Shown: positions 1 to 5,810, numbered from the stretch's first letter. The stretch is 5,912 nt of DNA from Verrucomicrobiota bacterium (GCA_027297085.1 JAPUIL010000329.1:1-5912); one strand, 5' to 3'. The notes: generated by a model from the letters alone, not told the origin. Numbers and translations are program-made.

Positions 1-803
1 AGTTTATCGATAAATATAAAGAGGACCCCTTCTTTCTCTACGTGGCCTACAACGCGCCGCACGTGCCCTTCCAGGCGACAGACGAAGCCATCGCCCGCAA
101 TGATCACATCGAAAACGAGAAACGCCGCACCTATGCGGGAATGATCACCGCCCTGGATGATTCGATCGGCCGTATCCTCGAGAAGCTGCGCGCCCTGGAC
201 CTCGAAGAAAATACCATGATCCTTTTCATCAGTGACAATGGTTCACCTACCGGCGCTAAAATGACCCTCGGTTATGTGGACGGAAACAATGATCCCCTGC
301 GCGGAAACAAAGGCACCCTATACGAGGGCGGTATTCGCGTACCCTTCATTGTGCAATGGAAAGGAGGCGGCTTGCCGGAGGGTACAACCTACAACCGTCC
401 GGTTTCATCCCTGGATGTTCTACCTACTGCCCTTGGCCTTGCTGGTGTGACGTCTTCGTCCGAGCTGCCGGGCCTAAATATCCTCCCTTACCTCAAAGGC
501 AATAAACCCGATAAGGATCCGGTCGATGCGCTTTATTGGCGCTACAAAGGCTATCGCGCCGTTCGTGCCGGAGACTGGAAGTGGGTATCTGATCCGAAAT
601 CTAAGGTCACCGGCTTGTTCAACTTGGCAGAGGATCTGAGTGAGCAAAAAAACCTTAAAAAAGAAAATCCCAAGAAAGCCGAAGAACTCGAAGCACTCTG
701 GCGGAAGTGGAACAAGAAAAACGCAGCCCCGCTATGGCAGCCCACGTCGCTCGAGAAAATGCGCAAGGCCTACGGTAACGAGGGCATGAAGTTAATCGAA
801 TAG
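1..803 (+). CDS. Sulfatase family protein, C-terminal part (5' end outside window)
   Basis: This is the C-terminal 266 codons of a type I (alkaline phosphatase fold) sulfatase, which hydrolyses sulfate esters, usually on glycans. The open frame runs unbroken from base 3 and encodes family sequence upstream of the first internal GTG at 42, so the gene starts before the window. Counting from base 3, visible marks are YNAPHVPF with the active-site-type histidine (residue 20), FISDNGSP with the metal-binding Asp-Asn pair (78-79), and GNKGTLYEGGIRVPF with the conserved lysine (103). These are followed by the C-terminal subdomain with YRAVRAGDWKWV. The formylglycine motif, signal peptide and first metal ligands lie off the left edge, so neither activity nor export can be judged. 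The protein differs clearly from the sulfatase at 4127-5542 in loops and C-terminus, so it is not a recent duplicate. The stop is TAG at 801. Substrate unknown. Confidence 0.95.
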   Translation, partial: FIDKYKEDPFFLYVAYNAPHVPFQATDEAIARNDHIENEKRRTYAGMITALDDSIGRILEKLRALDLEENTMILFISDNGSPTGAKMTLGYVDGNNDPLRGNKGTLYEGGIRVPFIVQWKGGGLPEGTTYNRPVSSLDVLPTALGLAGVTSSSELPGLNILPYLKGNKPDKDPVDALYWRYKGYRAVRAGDWKWVSDPKSKVTGLFNLAEDLSEQKNLKKENPKKAEELEALWRKWNKKNAAPLWQPTSLEKMRKAYGNEGMKLIE

Positions 804-807
804 CGAC

Positions 808-857
808 TGGGGACCTACTTCTTTCAATAATACAAAACAACCAGGACCGTCCCCTTT
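808..857. repeat. GGGGAC/GTCCCC inverted repeat just after sulfatase stop
   Basis: GGGGAC at 809-814 is the exact reverse complement of GTCCCC at 849-854, separated by a 34-base A/T-rich loop, and begins five bases after the sulfatase stop codon. The right arm lies in CCAGGACCGTCCCC followed by TTT, so on the plus strand it could act as a weak transcription end. From memory, short GGGGAC...GTCCCC hairpins of this look are scattered in genomes that carry Y1/REP-type transposases. No transposase lies here, so a non-autonomous mobile repeat is an inference. Confidence 0.5.
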
Positions 858-862
858 GGAAC

Positions 863-950
863 CTCCTAAACGGCACTGCGAGGACGCAGTTACCCTACCT
901 CCGTAGGCTGAATTGGTAGGGCAAGAGCATCCCTGCTCTGCCGCCAGGAG
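863..950. repeat. Multi-arm palindromic intergenic element (REP/MITE-like or structured RNA)
   Basis: This non-coding stretch can fold into a closed multi-arm structure. Outer stems are CTCCT (863-867) with AGGAG (946-950) and CGGC (871-874) with GCCG (940-943). Inside are ACTGCG-AGGA-CGCAGT (875-890), CCCTACC (893-899) with GGTAGGG (915-921), and AGAGCA-TCCC-TGCTCT (924-939). A smaller alternative, CCTAC-CTCC-GTAGG (894-907), overlaps the middle arm. The outer CGGC/GCCG pair overlaps possible extensions of the last hairpin, so not every pair can form at once. The hairpins stand one after another as in a composite REP element or small MITE. No reading frame of note crosses it, and no promoter is evident. 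Whether it recurs elsewhere cannot be seen here. Confidence 0.55.
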
Positions 951-991
951 CTCTAAGAACTTAGGCATCGTTCATTCAATGAGATACGAAC

Positions 992-1106
992 ACTCCTAAT
1001 TCCTTGCTTTTAAAAACAGATAACACCCGCCATTGTTGTTCGCTTCGCTGTCGCCCAAGGGCTTGGTATGAAAGCGTTTGAAACGCTTGGGTAAACACAT
1101 AATAAT
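992..1106 (+). promoter_or_regulatory. Upstream promoter module of the Sco gene (copy 1 of a repeated module)
   Basis: Two blocks here recur near the right edge of the window. Block A (992-1031, TCCTAA...TTGCTTTTAAAAACAGATAA) matches 5811-5849 at about 32 of 40 columns. Block B (1069-1097) matches 5854-5882 at 25 of 29 positions. Between the blocks this copy has about 33 additional bases. TTGAAA at 1078-1083, with AATAAT (1101-1106, 17-base spacer) or TAATAA (1100-1105, 16-base spacer), makes a reasonable sigma70-type promoter. That would put the transcript start only a few bases before the ATG at 1115, in keeping with the lack of a Shine-Dalgarno there. The promoter is inferred from consensus only. 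Confidence 0.5.
1072..1088. promoter_or_regulatory. Perfect 17-bp palindrome, probable operator
   Basis: AAGCGTTTGAAACGCTT has two exact 8-base arms around a central G. It covers the candidate -35 hexamer TTGAAA of the Sco gene, a position where a bound repressor would block polymerase. A shorter version, CGTTTGAAACG (5860-5870), occupies the same place in the second module copy. Size and symmetry fit a dimeric helix-turn-helix regulator, but the regulator family cannot be named from the site alone. Confidence 0.5.
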
Positions 1107-1114
1107 TCACGTTT

Positions 1115-2026
1115 ATGTCTCAAAGAAGATCTCTTAAAACTCTTTTGATTCCGCTGCCACTGTTGGTGCTCCTCGCTGCCTGCGGTGGAAAAAAAGAAAC
1201 CGCCGACACCGATTCTGCAAACACCGCACCCGCTCTGACTGAAGGCGAATATTGGCTAACGGGTGAAATACTCAGCAAATCTGAAGAACGGCAGACTCTT
1301 CTCGTGCGGCACGATGAGATAACTGGCTTTATGCCTGCAATGACGATGGAATTCAAAGTCTCCCGAGGCGACTTTATCATCGCCAAGCCCGATATGACCA
1401 TTCGAGCAATTCTCTTTAAAGACGAAGAAGGTTTCCGCCTCAAAAACATTTGGCCCAATCAGAAAGAGCAATCCCGGATTCTTCAGAAAGCCACCAGGAT
1501 TCTCAAAAAAGACACAGAAAAACGAGGCTTCAGAGTCTATCGAGATATTGGTGAAAAACTTCCACAATTCGCCCTTTACAATCAGAATGCTGAATTGGTC
1601 TATCCCGATATGTTTCGCGGCAAACAGATTGTAATCAACTTCATCTTCACCCGTTGTCCCGATGCCAACATGTGCCCGCTCTCTACGACCAAGATGATGC
1701 AGTTGCAGGCAAAAGCCGCCCAGGCCGGCATCACCAATCTACAACTTATTAGCGTGACGTTGGATCCTGAATACGACACACCCGGCGTCCTCAACGAATT
1801 CGCCTCGATACGAGGTATTGATACCAGCAATTTCAGTTTTCTCACCGGTCCCGAAAGCCTTCTAAAAAACCTCTTTCGCCAACTTGGAATCTCTTTGTTT
1901 ACCGAAGACAATCTAATCCGTCACAGCCTAAACACCCTCCTAATCGACGAATCAGGCCAGATCGTCCATATTCAGGAAGGATCCACCTGGGACCCTGATG
2001 ATTTGTTTAATCGACTGCATCGGTGA
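1115..2026 (+). CDS. Sco1/SenC-family lipoprotein with N-terminal CusF-like copper-binding domain
   Basis: A 303-residue exported copper/thiol protein. The N-terminus is a lipoprotein signal peptide with hydrophobic core and lipobox L-A-A-C23, so it should be membrane-anchored and face the periplasm. Residues about 46-112 resemble the CusF-like copper-binding domain, with H66 and the run GFMPAMTMEF supplying M73, M76 and M78. Residues about 145-303 are an Sco1/SenC thioredoxin fold: FTRCPDANMCP carries two cysteines (C181, C187) in a CX5C spacing rather than the classical CX3C, TLDPEYDTP is the usual acidic motif, and H270 in IRHSLN is the third copper ligand. Sco proteins deliver copper to the CuA site of cytochrome c oxidase or act as thiol reductases; no oxidase gene is visible here to decide. 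The ATG is chosen because it opens the signal peptide. No Shine-Dalgarno precedes it, which suggests a very short leader. It converges with the TPR gene. Confidence 0.93.
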   Translation: MSQRRSLKTLLIPLPLLVLLAACGGKKETADTDSANTAPALTEGEYWLTGEILSKSEERQTLLVRHDEITGFMPAMTMEFKVSRGDFIIAKPDMTIRAILFKDEEGFRLKNIWPNQKEQSRILQKATRILKKDTEKRGFRVYRDIGEKLPQFALYNQNAELVYPDMFRGKQIVINFIFTRCPDANMCPLSTTKMMQLQAKAAQAGITNLQLISVTLDPEYDTPGVLNEFASIRGIDTSNFSFLTGPESLLKNLFRQLGISLFTEDNLIRHSLNTLLIDESGQIVHIQEGSTWDPDDLFNRLHR

Positions 2027-2074
2027 CGAACTCGCTCTAGGAATAAAAGCGAATTTCGGATAGAGATTGCCCAA
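2027..2074. other. Short convergent spacer with weak inverted repeat
   Basis: These 48 bases lie between the stop of the Sco gene and the duplicated tail of the TPR gene. CTCTA (2035-2039) and TAGAG (2061-2065) form a 5-bp inverted repeat around a 21-base loop. There is no T-tract on either strand, so a bidirectional terminator is possible but poorly supported. Confidence 0.25.
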
Positions 2075-2176
2075 CTAATTTGCGGCTAGAAAGGCCTTCG
2101 CATGTTGCAAGCGAGAATGCCCAGGATCCGCATCCTCACCAAGAGTGACCACCGACGTATAGTAACGGATCGCCGC
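2075..2176 (-). pseudogene. Diverged in-frame copy of the last 34 codons of the TPR gene
   Basis: Read on the minus strand, the 102 bases directly after the TPR gene's TAG repeat that gene's last 34 codons, including the TAG. The two ends match at 72 of 102 bases and 21 of 33 residues. Shared blocks are RYY, EDADP, RLQHAK and FLAAN. Of 30 base differences, 16 fall at third codon positions, and from the GEDADP/TEDADP region onward 11 of 14 do. This pattern says the copy was under protein-level selection for some time after the two diverged, so it looks like the surviving tail of a paralogous gene rather than a fresh slip duplication. It has no start of its own and would be translated only by reading through TAG at 2177-2179. 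A join of two alleles by a metagenome assembler is another possible origin. Confidence 0.75.
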
Positions 2177-3814
2177 CTAATTTGCCGCCAGGAATGACTT
2201 CGCGTGTTGTAAGCGAGGTTGTTCAGGGTCTGCATCTTCAGTGAGGGCGAGCAGCAATTCGTAGTACCTGGTCGCCGTCTTCGTGTCTCCATCCGCTTCG
2301 GCTGCGCGTCCAGTGCCGTACAAGCTGTAAAATCTGTTCGGGCTTCTCTCCAGGACCGCCTGATAGGCAGACACCGCGTCCTCATATTGCTCCATTTCAG
2401 TGAGCATGTCACCAAGAAGCTCGCCCGCCGGAAGAACTTCTCCAGGTGTGACCGCTTCCTTATTCGTCACCGCCTCCAGTTCCGCGGCTTCCCACATCAT
2501 AGACAGAGCCTCTTCTCCCCGCTCTTCCGCAAACGCCAACCAGGCCCGGACGGCCAACTGCTGTGTGATAGCCTGCGCATCCCAATAGGTTGTGGGAAAG
2601 TTTTCCGCAATCTGATCAGCCAGCTGTTTGTGCGCCTTGATCTCTCTGCGGGCTGAATCCAAGTTTCCACTACGAATGGCGCCGATTGCCCGGGCAAAAT
2701 ACACCATCGACTCCTGCGGAATGAACCGTTCATCCCAGGAAAACCATTCCGGCTGCCTCGGTTCGAGCTGTGCAGCCTTCTCCCATTGCTGTCCTTCCAA
2801 GGCGCACCGCGCCGGTATGGCGGCAAACGCAAACGCCCCGGAAAACATGTTCAGCCCGATATAGGGTCCTTCAACAGACAGCGCTTGGTCGCGGACGCTC
2901 TCAGCCTCCTTGAACTGTCCTCGCTGCAAATAAGCATAAACCGCATAATCAAGGGCGTGGAGGTAGGCGTTTCCTGGCCCGCCAGCTTTCGCATCCAGTT
3001 TCCGCGCAGCCTCCGCGGACCGTAGATTTAATTCGATTGATTTGTCCCATAATCCTGCACGCGTGTAAATGTGAGTCGGCATGTGCAAGGCATGCGGCAC
3101 ATCCGGAGCAACCTCGCCATAGAGTTCGCACATTTCCAAAGCGCGCCCGGCCAAGGCGGGGAAGTCATAGGCATGTATCTGATAATGCAAAGCGCCTGGA
3201 TGATCAGGAATCTGCTTGAGTACTTCCTCAACGATGGAACCAGACTGTCGTTGGATACGATACGACGAATCTGGAGGAAGAAATCGGGCCGGGGCTAAAT
3301 GGAACAACGCGAAAAAGCATGCCGCTTCCACGTCCTTCGGAAATTTCTTTTGAAGCTTCTCCCACGCTTGATCCAATTCGACCAGGCGGTCCTTTTCCTC
3401 TCGTTCCCATCCATTCTCGAAATACACCGCCAATGTTTCTATATAGGCGTGCTCTCGGTCAGTCTTGTTGCTCCGAGCTCGCGCCTCCTTGATCAGTTCC
3501 CATCCGGCTCTCAATCGTGATTCATTCGGTATATCCGGCCACACGGGATGCACGATGGTCATGGCTCTACCCCAGTATCCGATCGCGCAATCGGGATCTG
3601 CCTCAACTGCGGCAGCGAACTCCTTGTCCGCTTCGGTGTAAGTCATGTGGTGCAGGAACTTTATGCCGCGCTCCATGTGCCTCCGTGCCTTGTCGTTGCC
3701 AGAGACAGGAAATTGGATCGTTCCCATTTGATCTCCGACTGCCGATTGATTGCCGTTTTTGTTGCTGCATGCACAGAGAAGAAAAACGGACAAAACGATT
3801 GGTATAAATTTCAT
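2177..3814 (-). CDS. Large TPR-repeat lipoprotein with conserved histidine motifs
   Basis: A 545-residue protein if it starts at the ATG at 3814. That start gives a clean lipoprotein signal, MKFIPIVLSVFLLCAC, with lipobox L-C-A-C16. An upstream in-frame ATG at 3868 would add 18 charged residues before the signal and is unlikely. Only a weak GAAAG precedes the ATG. The mature part is helical and repeat-rich. TPR-like units include HHMTYTEADKEFAAAVEADP (about 55-74), a middle set after residue 250, and EQYEDAVSAYQAVLERSPNR to RYYELLLAL (about 476-522). Two histidine-rich motifs stand out: HPGALHYQIHAYD (205-217) and PHALHMPTHIYTRAGLWD (240-257). From memory, proteins with this layout occur in Acidobacteria, Planctomycetes and Verrucomicrobia and are annotated only as TPR proteins. 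TPRs usually mediate protein binding; a metal or ligand role for the histidines is speculative. It converges with the Sco gene, and the downstream bases duplicate its 3' end. Confidence 0.9.
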   Translation of the reverse strand: MKFIPIVLSVFLLCACSNKNGNQSAVGDQMGTIQFPVSGNDKARRHMERGIKFLHHMTYTEADKEFAAAVEADPDCAIGYWGRAMTIVHPVWPDIPNESRLRAGWELIKEARARSNKTDREHAYIETLAVYFENGWEREEKDRLVELDQAWEKLQKKFPKDVEAACFFALFHLAPARFLPPDSSYRIQRQSGSIVEEVLKQIPDHPGALHYQIHAYDFPALAGRALEMCELYGEVAPDVPHALHMPTHIYTRAGLWDKSIELNLRSAEAARKLDAKAGGPGNAYLHALDYAVYAYLQRGQFKEAESVRDQALSVEGPYIGLNMFSGAFAFAAIPARCALEGQQWEKAAQLEPRQPEWFSWDERFIPQESMVYFARAIGAIRSGNLDSARREIKAHKQLADQIAENFPTTYWDAQAITQQLAVRAWLAFAEERGEEALSMMWEAAELEAVTNKEAVTPGEVLPAGELLGDMLTEMEQYEDAVSAYQAVLERSPNRFYSLYGTGRAAEADGDTKTATRYYELLLALTEDADPEQPRLQHAKSFLAAN

Positions 3815-3850
3815 AGCTTTCGTTTTTTTGCTTCGAAAATCGAGACCCGG

Positions 3851-4072
3851 AATGCGGCTTGTTCGCATTTCCTAAGCCGCCTGGTGTAGGCCCGTCACGG
3901 GCATCAAATGATGAGGTTCAAGTCCTCTATACATAAAACCAATAATTTATGAGAAGTATTAGCCGAGAGCAAGGGCGTAACCGCGAGCTTGGGGCTGATC
4001 CCCCTCCAACCCGAGGCCAATGGATCGTCTACGATGTTAGGATTTTACGTTCGGCCTCTTTTTGCTTTTTTT
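3851..4072 (+). ncRNA. Candidate structured RNA or leader in the divergent spacer
   Basis: The 312-base spacer 3815-4126 has no convincing gene but is dense in inverted repeats. AATGCG/CGCATT (3851-3869) competes with GCGGCTT/AAGCCGC (3854-3880). TGTA (3885-3888) with TACA (3930-3933) encloses three hairpins: GCCCG-TCA-CGGGC (3890-3902), ATC-AAAT-GAT (3903-3912), and GAGG-TTCAAGT-CCTC (3913-3927). The last looks like a tRNA T-arm. Next come AGCC (3961-3964) with GGCT (3993-3996) and CAAG (3970-3973) with CTTG (3988-3991), competing with GGGG-CTGAT-CCCC (3991-4003). The series ends in a terminator-like hairpin. No plus-strand gene lies upstream, so the hairpin would end either a free small RNA or a regulated leader of the sulfatase at 4127. 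A decayed group II intron or other ribozyme is possible, but no domain V hairpin was recognised. No clear promoter was found. Confidence 0.35.
4013..4072 (+). terminator. Terminator-like hairpin with long T-tract
   Basis: GAGGCC (4013-4018) pairs exactly with GGCCTC (4053-4058). The intervening loop contains a small hairpin, ATCG-TCTA-CGAT (4024-4035). The right arm runs straight into five Ts, GC, then seven Ts (4059-4072). The 34-base loop is long for a classical intrinsic terminator, which lowers confidence, but the G+C-rich arm followed by the T-tract fits plus-strand termination. It sits 54 bases before the sulfatase ATG, where an attenuator would be expected. Confidence 0.5.
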
Positions 4073-4126
4073 CAGGACAGAGAATTCACTGGCCCCTGAT
4101 GACTAAGCATATCATAAATTACAGAA

Positions 4127-5542
4127 ATGAAATTATATAAAAACCTAATTTCCTGTGTGTGTACTGTAATTTTAGTGGCGTTCTCGCTAAATGGAGCAGA
4201 TCGAAAACCGAATGTCATTCTGATCATGTCGGACGATGCGAGTTGGGAGTGTTTTGGAAGTTATGGTGCTGAAGATTACCGGACGCCGAATATCGATAAA
4301 CTTGCGAGTAAGGGCATCCAATTCCAGCACTGTTACTCAACCCCCATTTGCACCACCTCCCGAGTCAAGTTAATGACGGGAAAATACAACTTCCGCAATT
4401 ACACGCATTTCGGATACCTGAACCCAAGGGAAAAAACCTTTGGGCATTTACTGCAGGAGGCGGGTTACAAAACTGCAATCGCAGGGAAGTGGCAGCTCAA
4501 CGGCCTCTATCATGGCGCGCTGGGAAACCAGGACAGAACGCGTCCCTTAAAAGCCGGATTTGACGAGTCACTCCTTTGGCAAGTTACCAAAGGAAAATCG
4601 AAAAAAGATGGAGGTGGAGAACGTTTTTGGAGTCCTCCATTGGAGCATAATGGCGTCCCTGTCACGAGTAAGACGAATCACGGGAAATACGGTCCGGATT
4701 TGTTAACAGATTTCGTCTGTGACTTCATCGAGAAAAACCAGGACGAACCGTTTTTTGTGTATTACCCCATGGTGTTGGTCCACGACCCGTTTTTGCCAAC
4801 ACCGGATTCCATTGGTCATATGTCATTGGAAGAGGCCATGATTCAGCCGAAGGATCCTAGGCAGTTAAAAGCAAACTTTGTCGCCATGGTGAATTACATG
4901 GACAAGCTGGTGGGCAGGATCGCGGCCAAAGTGGAGGACCTCGGACTTTCCGACGATACGATCATTCTCTTTACCTCTGATAACGGAACAAACACCAAGC
5001 TCAAATCTGGCTGGAACGGAATTGAAATACCGGGAGGAAAAGGCGGACTCACGGACATGGGCACGCATGTGCCATTCGTAGCTTACTGGAAAGGTCATAC
5101 TCCGAAAGGCAGAGTTTCAGAAGACCTTGTCGAGTTTACTGATTTTTATACCACCTTGGCGGACGTCGCAGGCGTGGAGCTCGGAGTAAACGAACCCATC
5201 GACGGGCAGAGTTTCTTTCCTCAACTCAATGGTAAGCGCGGCCATCCCAGGAATTGGGTGCTGAACCACTATCAACCCTACTGGGGCCCCAAGCCAGGTC
5301 AGTACGTCCGCAACGCACAGTACAAACTTTATCGCGATGGACGTTTCTTTGAAGTGCCCAAAGACCTGTTTGAGAAACATAACATTGCTGATTCTGCCAA
5401 TTCAGAAGCGCAGGCGGTCCGCAATCAATTACAGTCGCTGTTGAGTGTACTTCCCCTGGTTGTAGAGGGAAAAGGAAACGACATAGAGAAACAGCGTCCT
5501 GTCTATCCGAGCGTAAAAAACTTATTCGTAGAGTTTGATTAA
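4127..5542 (+). CDS. Exported sulfatase (arylsulfatase-type) with atypical CTTSR motif
   Basis: A complete 471-residue type I sulfatase, of normal family length. Residues 1-24 form a signal peptide (MKLYK, hydrophobic core, LNGA), so it acts outside the cytoplasm. Catalytic and metal features in order are: D36-D37 in IMSDDAS; C75-T-T-S-R79, the formylglycine site; GKWQLNG with K121; H219 in LVHDPF; D285-N286 in FTSDNG; and K305 in GGKGG. The site departs from CxPxR by threonine in place of proline, and GKWQL replaces the more common GKWHLG, as in a subfamily I recall from Planctomycetes. Conversion of C75 to formylglycine would need an FGE-type or anSME-type enzyme encoded elsewhere. The substrate is not deducible; sulfated polysaccharide is the usual guess. 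The ATG opens the signal peptide but has no Shine-Dalgarno. A weak TTCACT/TATCAT pair (4085-4090, 4110-4115, spacing 19) might be its promoter. Confidence 0.95.
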   Translation: MKLYKNLISCVCTVILVAFSLNGADRKPNVILIMSDDASWECFGSYGAEDYRTPNIDKLASKGIQFQHCYSTPICTTSRVKLMTGKYNFRNYTHFGYLNPREKTFGHLLQEAGYKTAIAGKWQLNGLYHGALGNQDRTRPLKAGFDESLLWQVTKGKSKKDGGGERFWSPPLEHNGVPVTSKTNHGKYGPDLLTDFVCDFIEKNQDEPFFVYYPMVLVHDPFLPTPDSIGHMSLEEAMIQPKDPRQLKANFVAMVNYMDKLVGRIAAKVEDLGLSDDTIILFTSDNGTNTKLKSGWNGIEIPGGKGGLTDMGTHVPFVAYWKGHTPKGRVSEDLVEFTDFYTTLADVAGVELGVNEPIDGQSFFPQLNGKRGHPRNWVLNHYQPYWGPKPGQYVRNAQYKLYRDGRFFEVPKDLFEKHNIADSANSEAQAVRNQLQSLLSVLPLVVEGKGNDIEKQRPVYPSVKNLFVEFD

Positions 5543-5564
5543 CCCAACAGTTTCAAAAAATTGT

Positions 5565-5735
5565 ACCGAGCAAGGCGACATCGACCAATGCGATGAAGAG
5601 CAAGGCGCAGTTTGCAAGCAAGTGCGGGAGCGTAGTATCCTACGTGACCAAGCGGGTTGCGGACTGGAACGCAGCTATGGTCCGGTATTCCAAGATTGGA
5701 ATCCGGGGTAGTATCGGCCTGCGGCCTCGGAACGC
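5565..5735. repeat. Hairpin-rich intergenic element, probable dispersed repeat
   Basis: Downstream of the sulfatase the composition turns G+C-rich and shows a string of stem-loops: CATCG-(7)-CGATG (5579-5595), CGTAG-TATC-CTACG (5631-5644), CCGG-T-ATTCCA-AGAT-TGGAAT-CCGG (5682-5706, ten pairs with one bulged T) and GGCC-TGC-GGCC (5716-5726). The short word GAGCAAGGCG (5598-5607) nearly repeats CGAGCAAGGCG (5568-5578). A 67-codon frame (5593-5796) crosses it but looks like an accident of the repeat. From memory, elements with this kind of central CGTAG...CTACG hairpin are scattered between genes in several phyla; recurrence cannot be tested here. Confidence 0.45.
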
Positions 5736-5810
5736 GCTTGTCTATTTTAGTCTTCAAAAGGGCATTTTTATAACGTTACATTTTGTGGGGATATGAAAAT
5801 CTATACTCAT

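Noticed and set aside
2086..2415. 109-codon minus-strand frame over the TPR gene's 3' end
   Set aside because: It is in a different frame from the TPR gene and its duplicated tail, and translates to an arginine-rich sequence typical of a shadow.
3517..3889. Long plus-strand frames opposite the 5' part of the TPR gene
   Set aside because: They mirror a minus-strand gene that has a clear lipoprotein signal and TPR family sequence. These are antisense shadows.
3885..3945. A true tRNA gene around the GGTTCAAGTCC motif
   Set aside because: The T-arm-like hairpin is real, but there is no 7-bp acceptor stem, no normal D-arm or 7-base anticodon loop, and the closed structure is only 49 nt.
3851..4072. 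Retron or group II intron
   Set aside because: The folding and some words recall such elements, but no reverse transcriptase is present and no domain V hairpin or intron boundary could be recognised.
3949..4140. 63-codon plus-strand frame upstream of the sulfatase
   Set aside because: It crosses the terminator-like hairpin and T-tract and overlaps the sulfatase start in another frame. The protein is low-complexity and unfamiliar.
1..5542. The two sulfatases as a recent tandem duplication
   Set aside because: They share only the family motifs; loops, the lysine region (GNKGTLYEGG versus GGKGGLTDMG) and C-termini differ too much.
5593..5796. 67-codon plus-strand reading frame in the last spacer
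   Set aside because: It runs through the stem-loops of the hairpin-rich element, has no ribosome binding site and shows no recognisable domain. Best explained as an accidental frame in a repeat.
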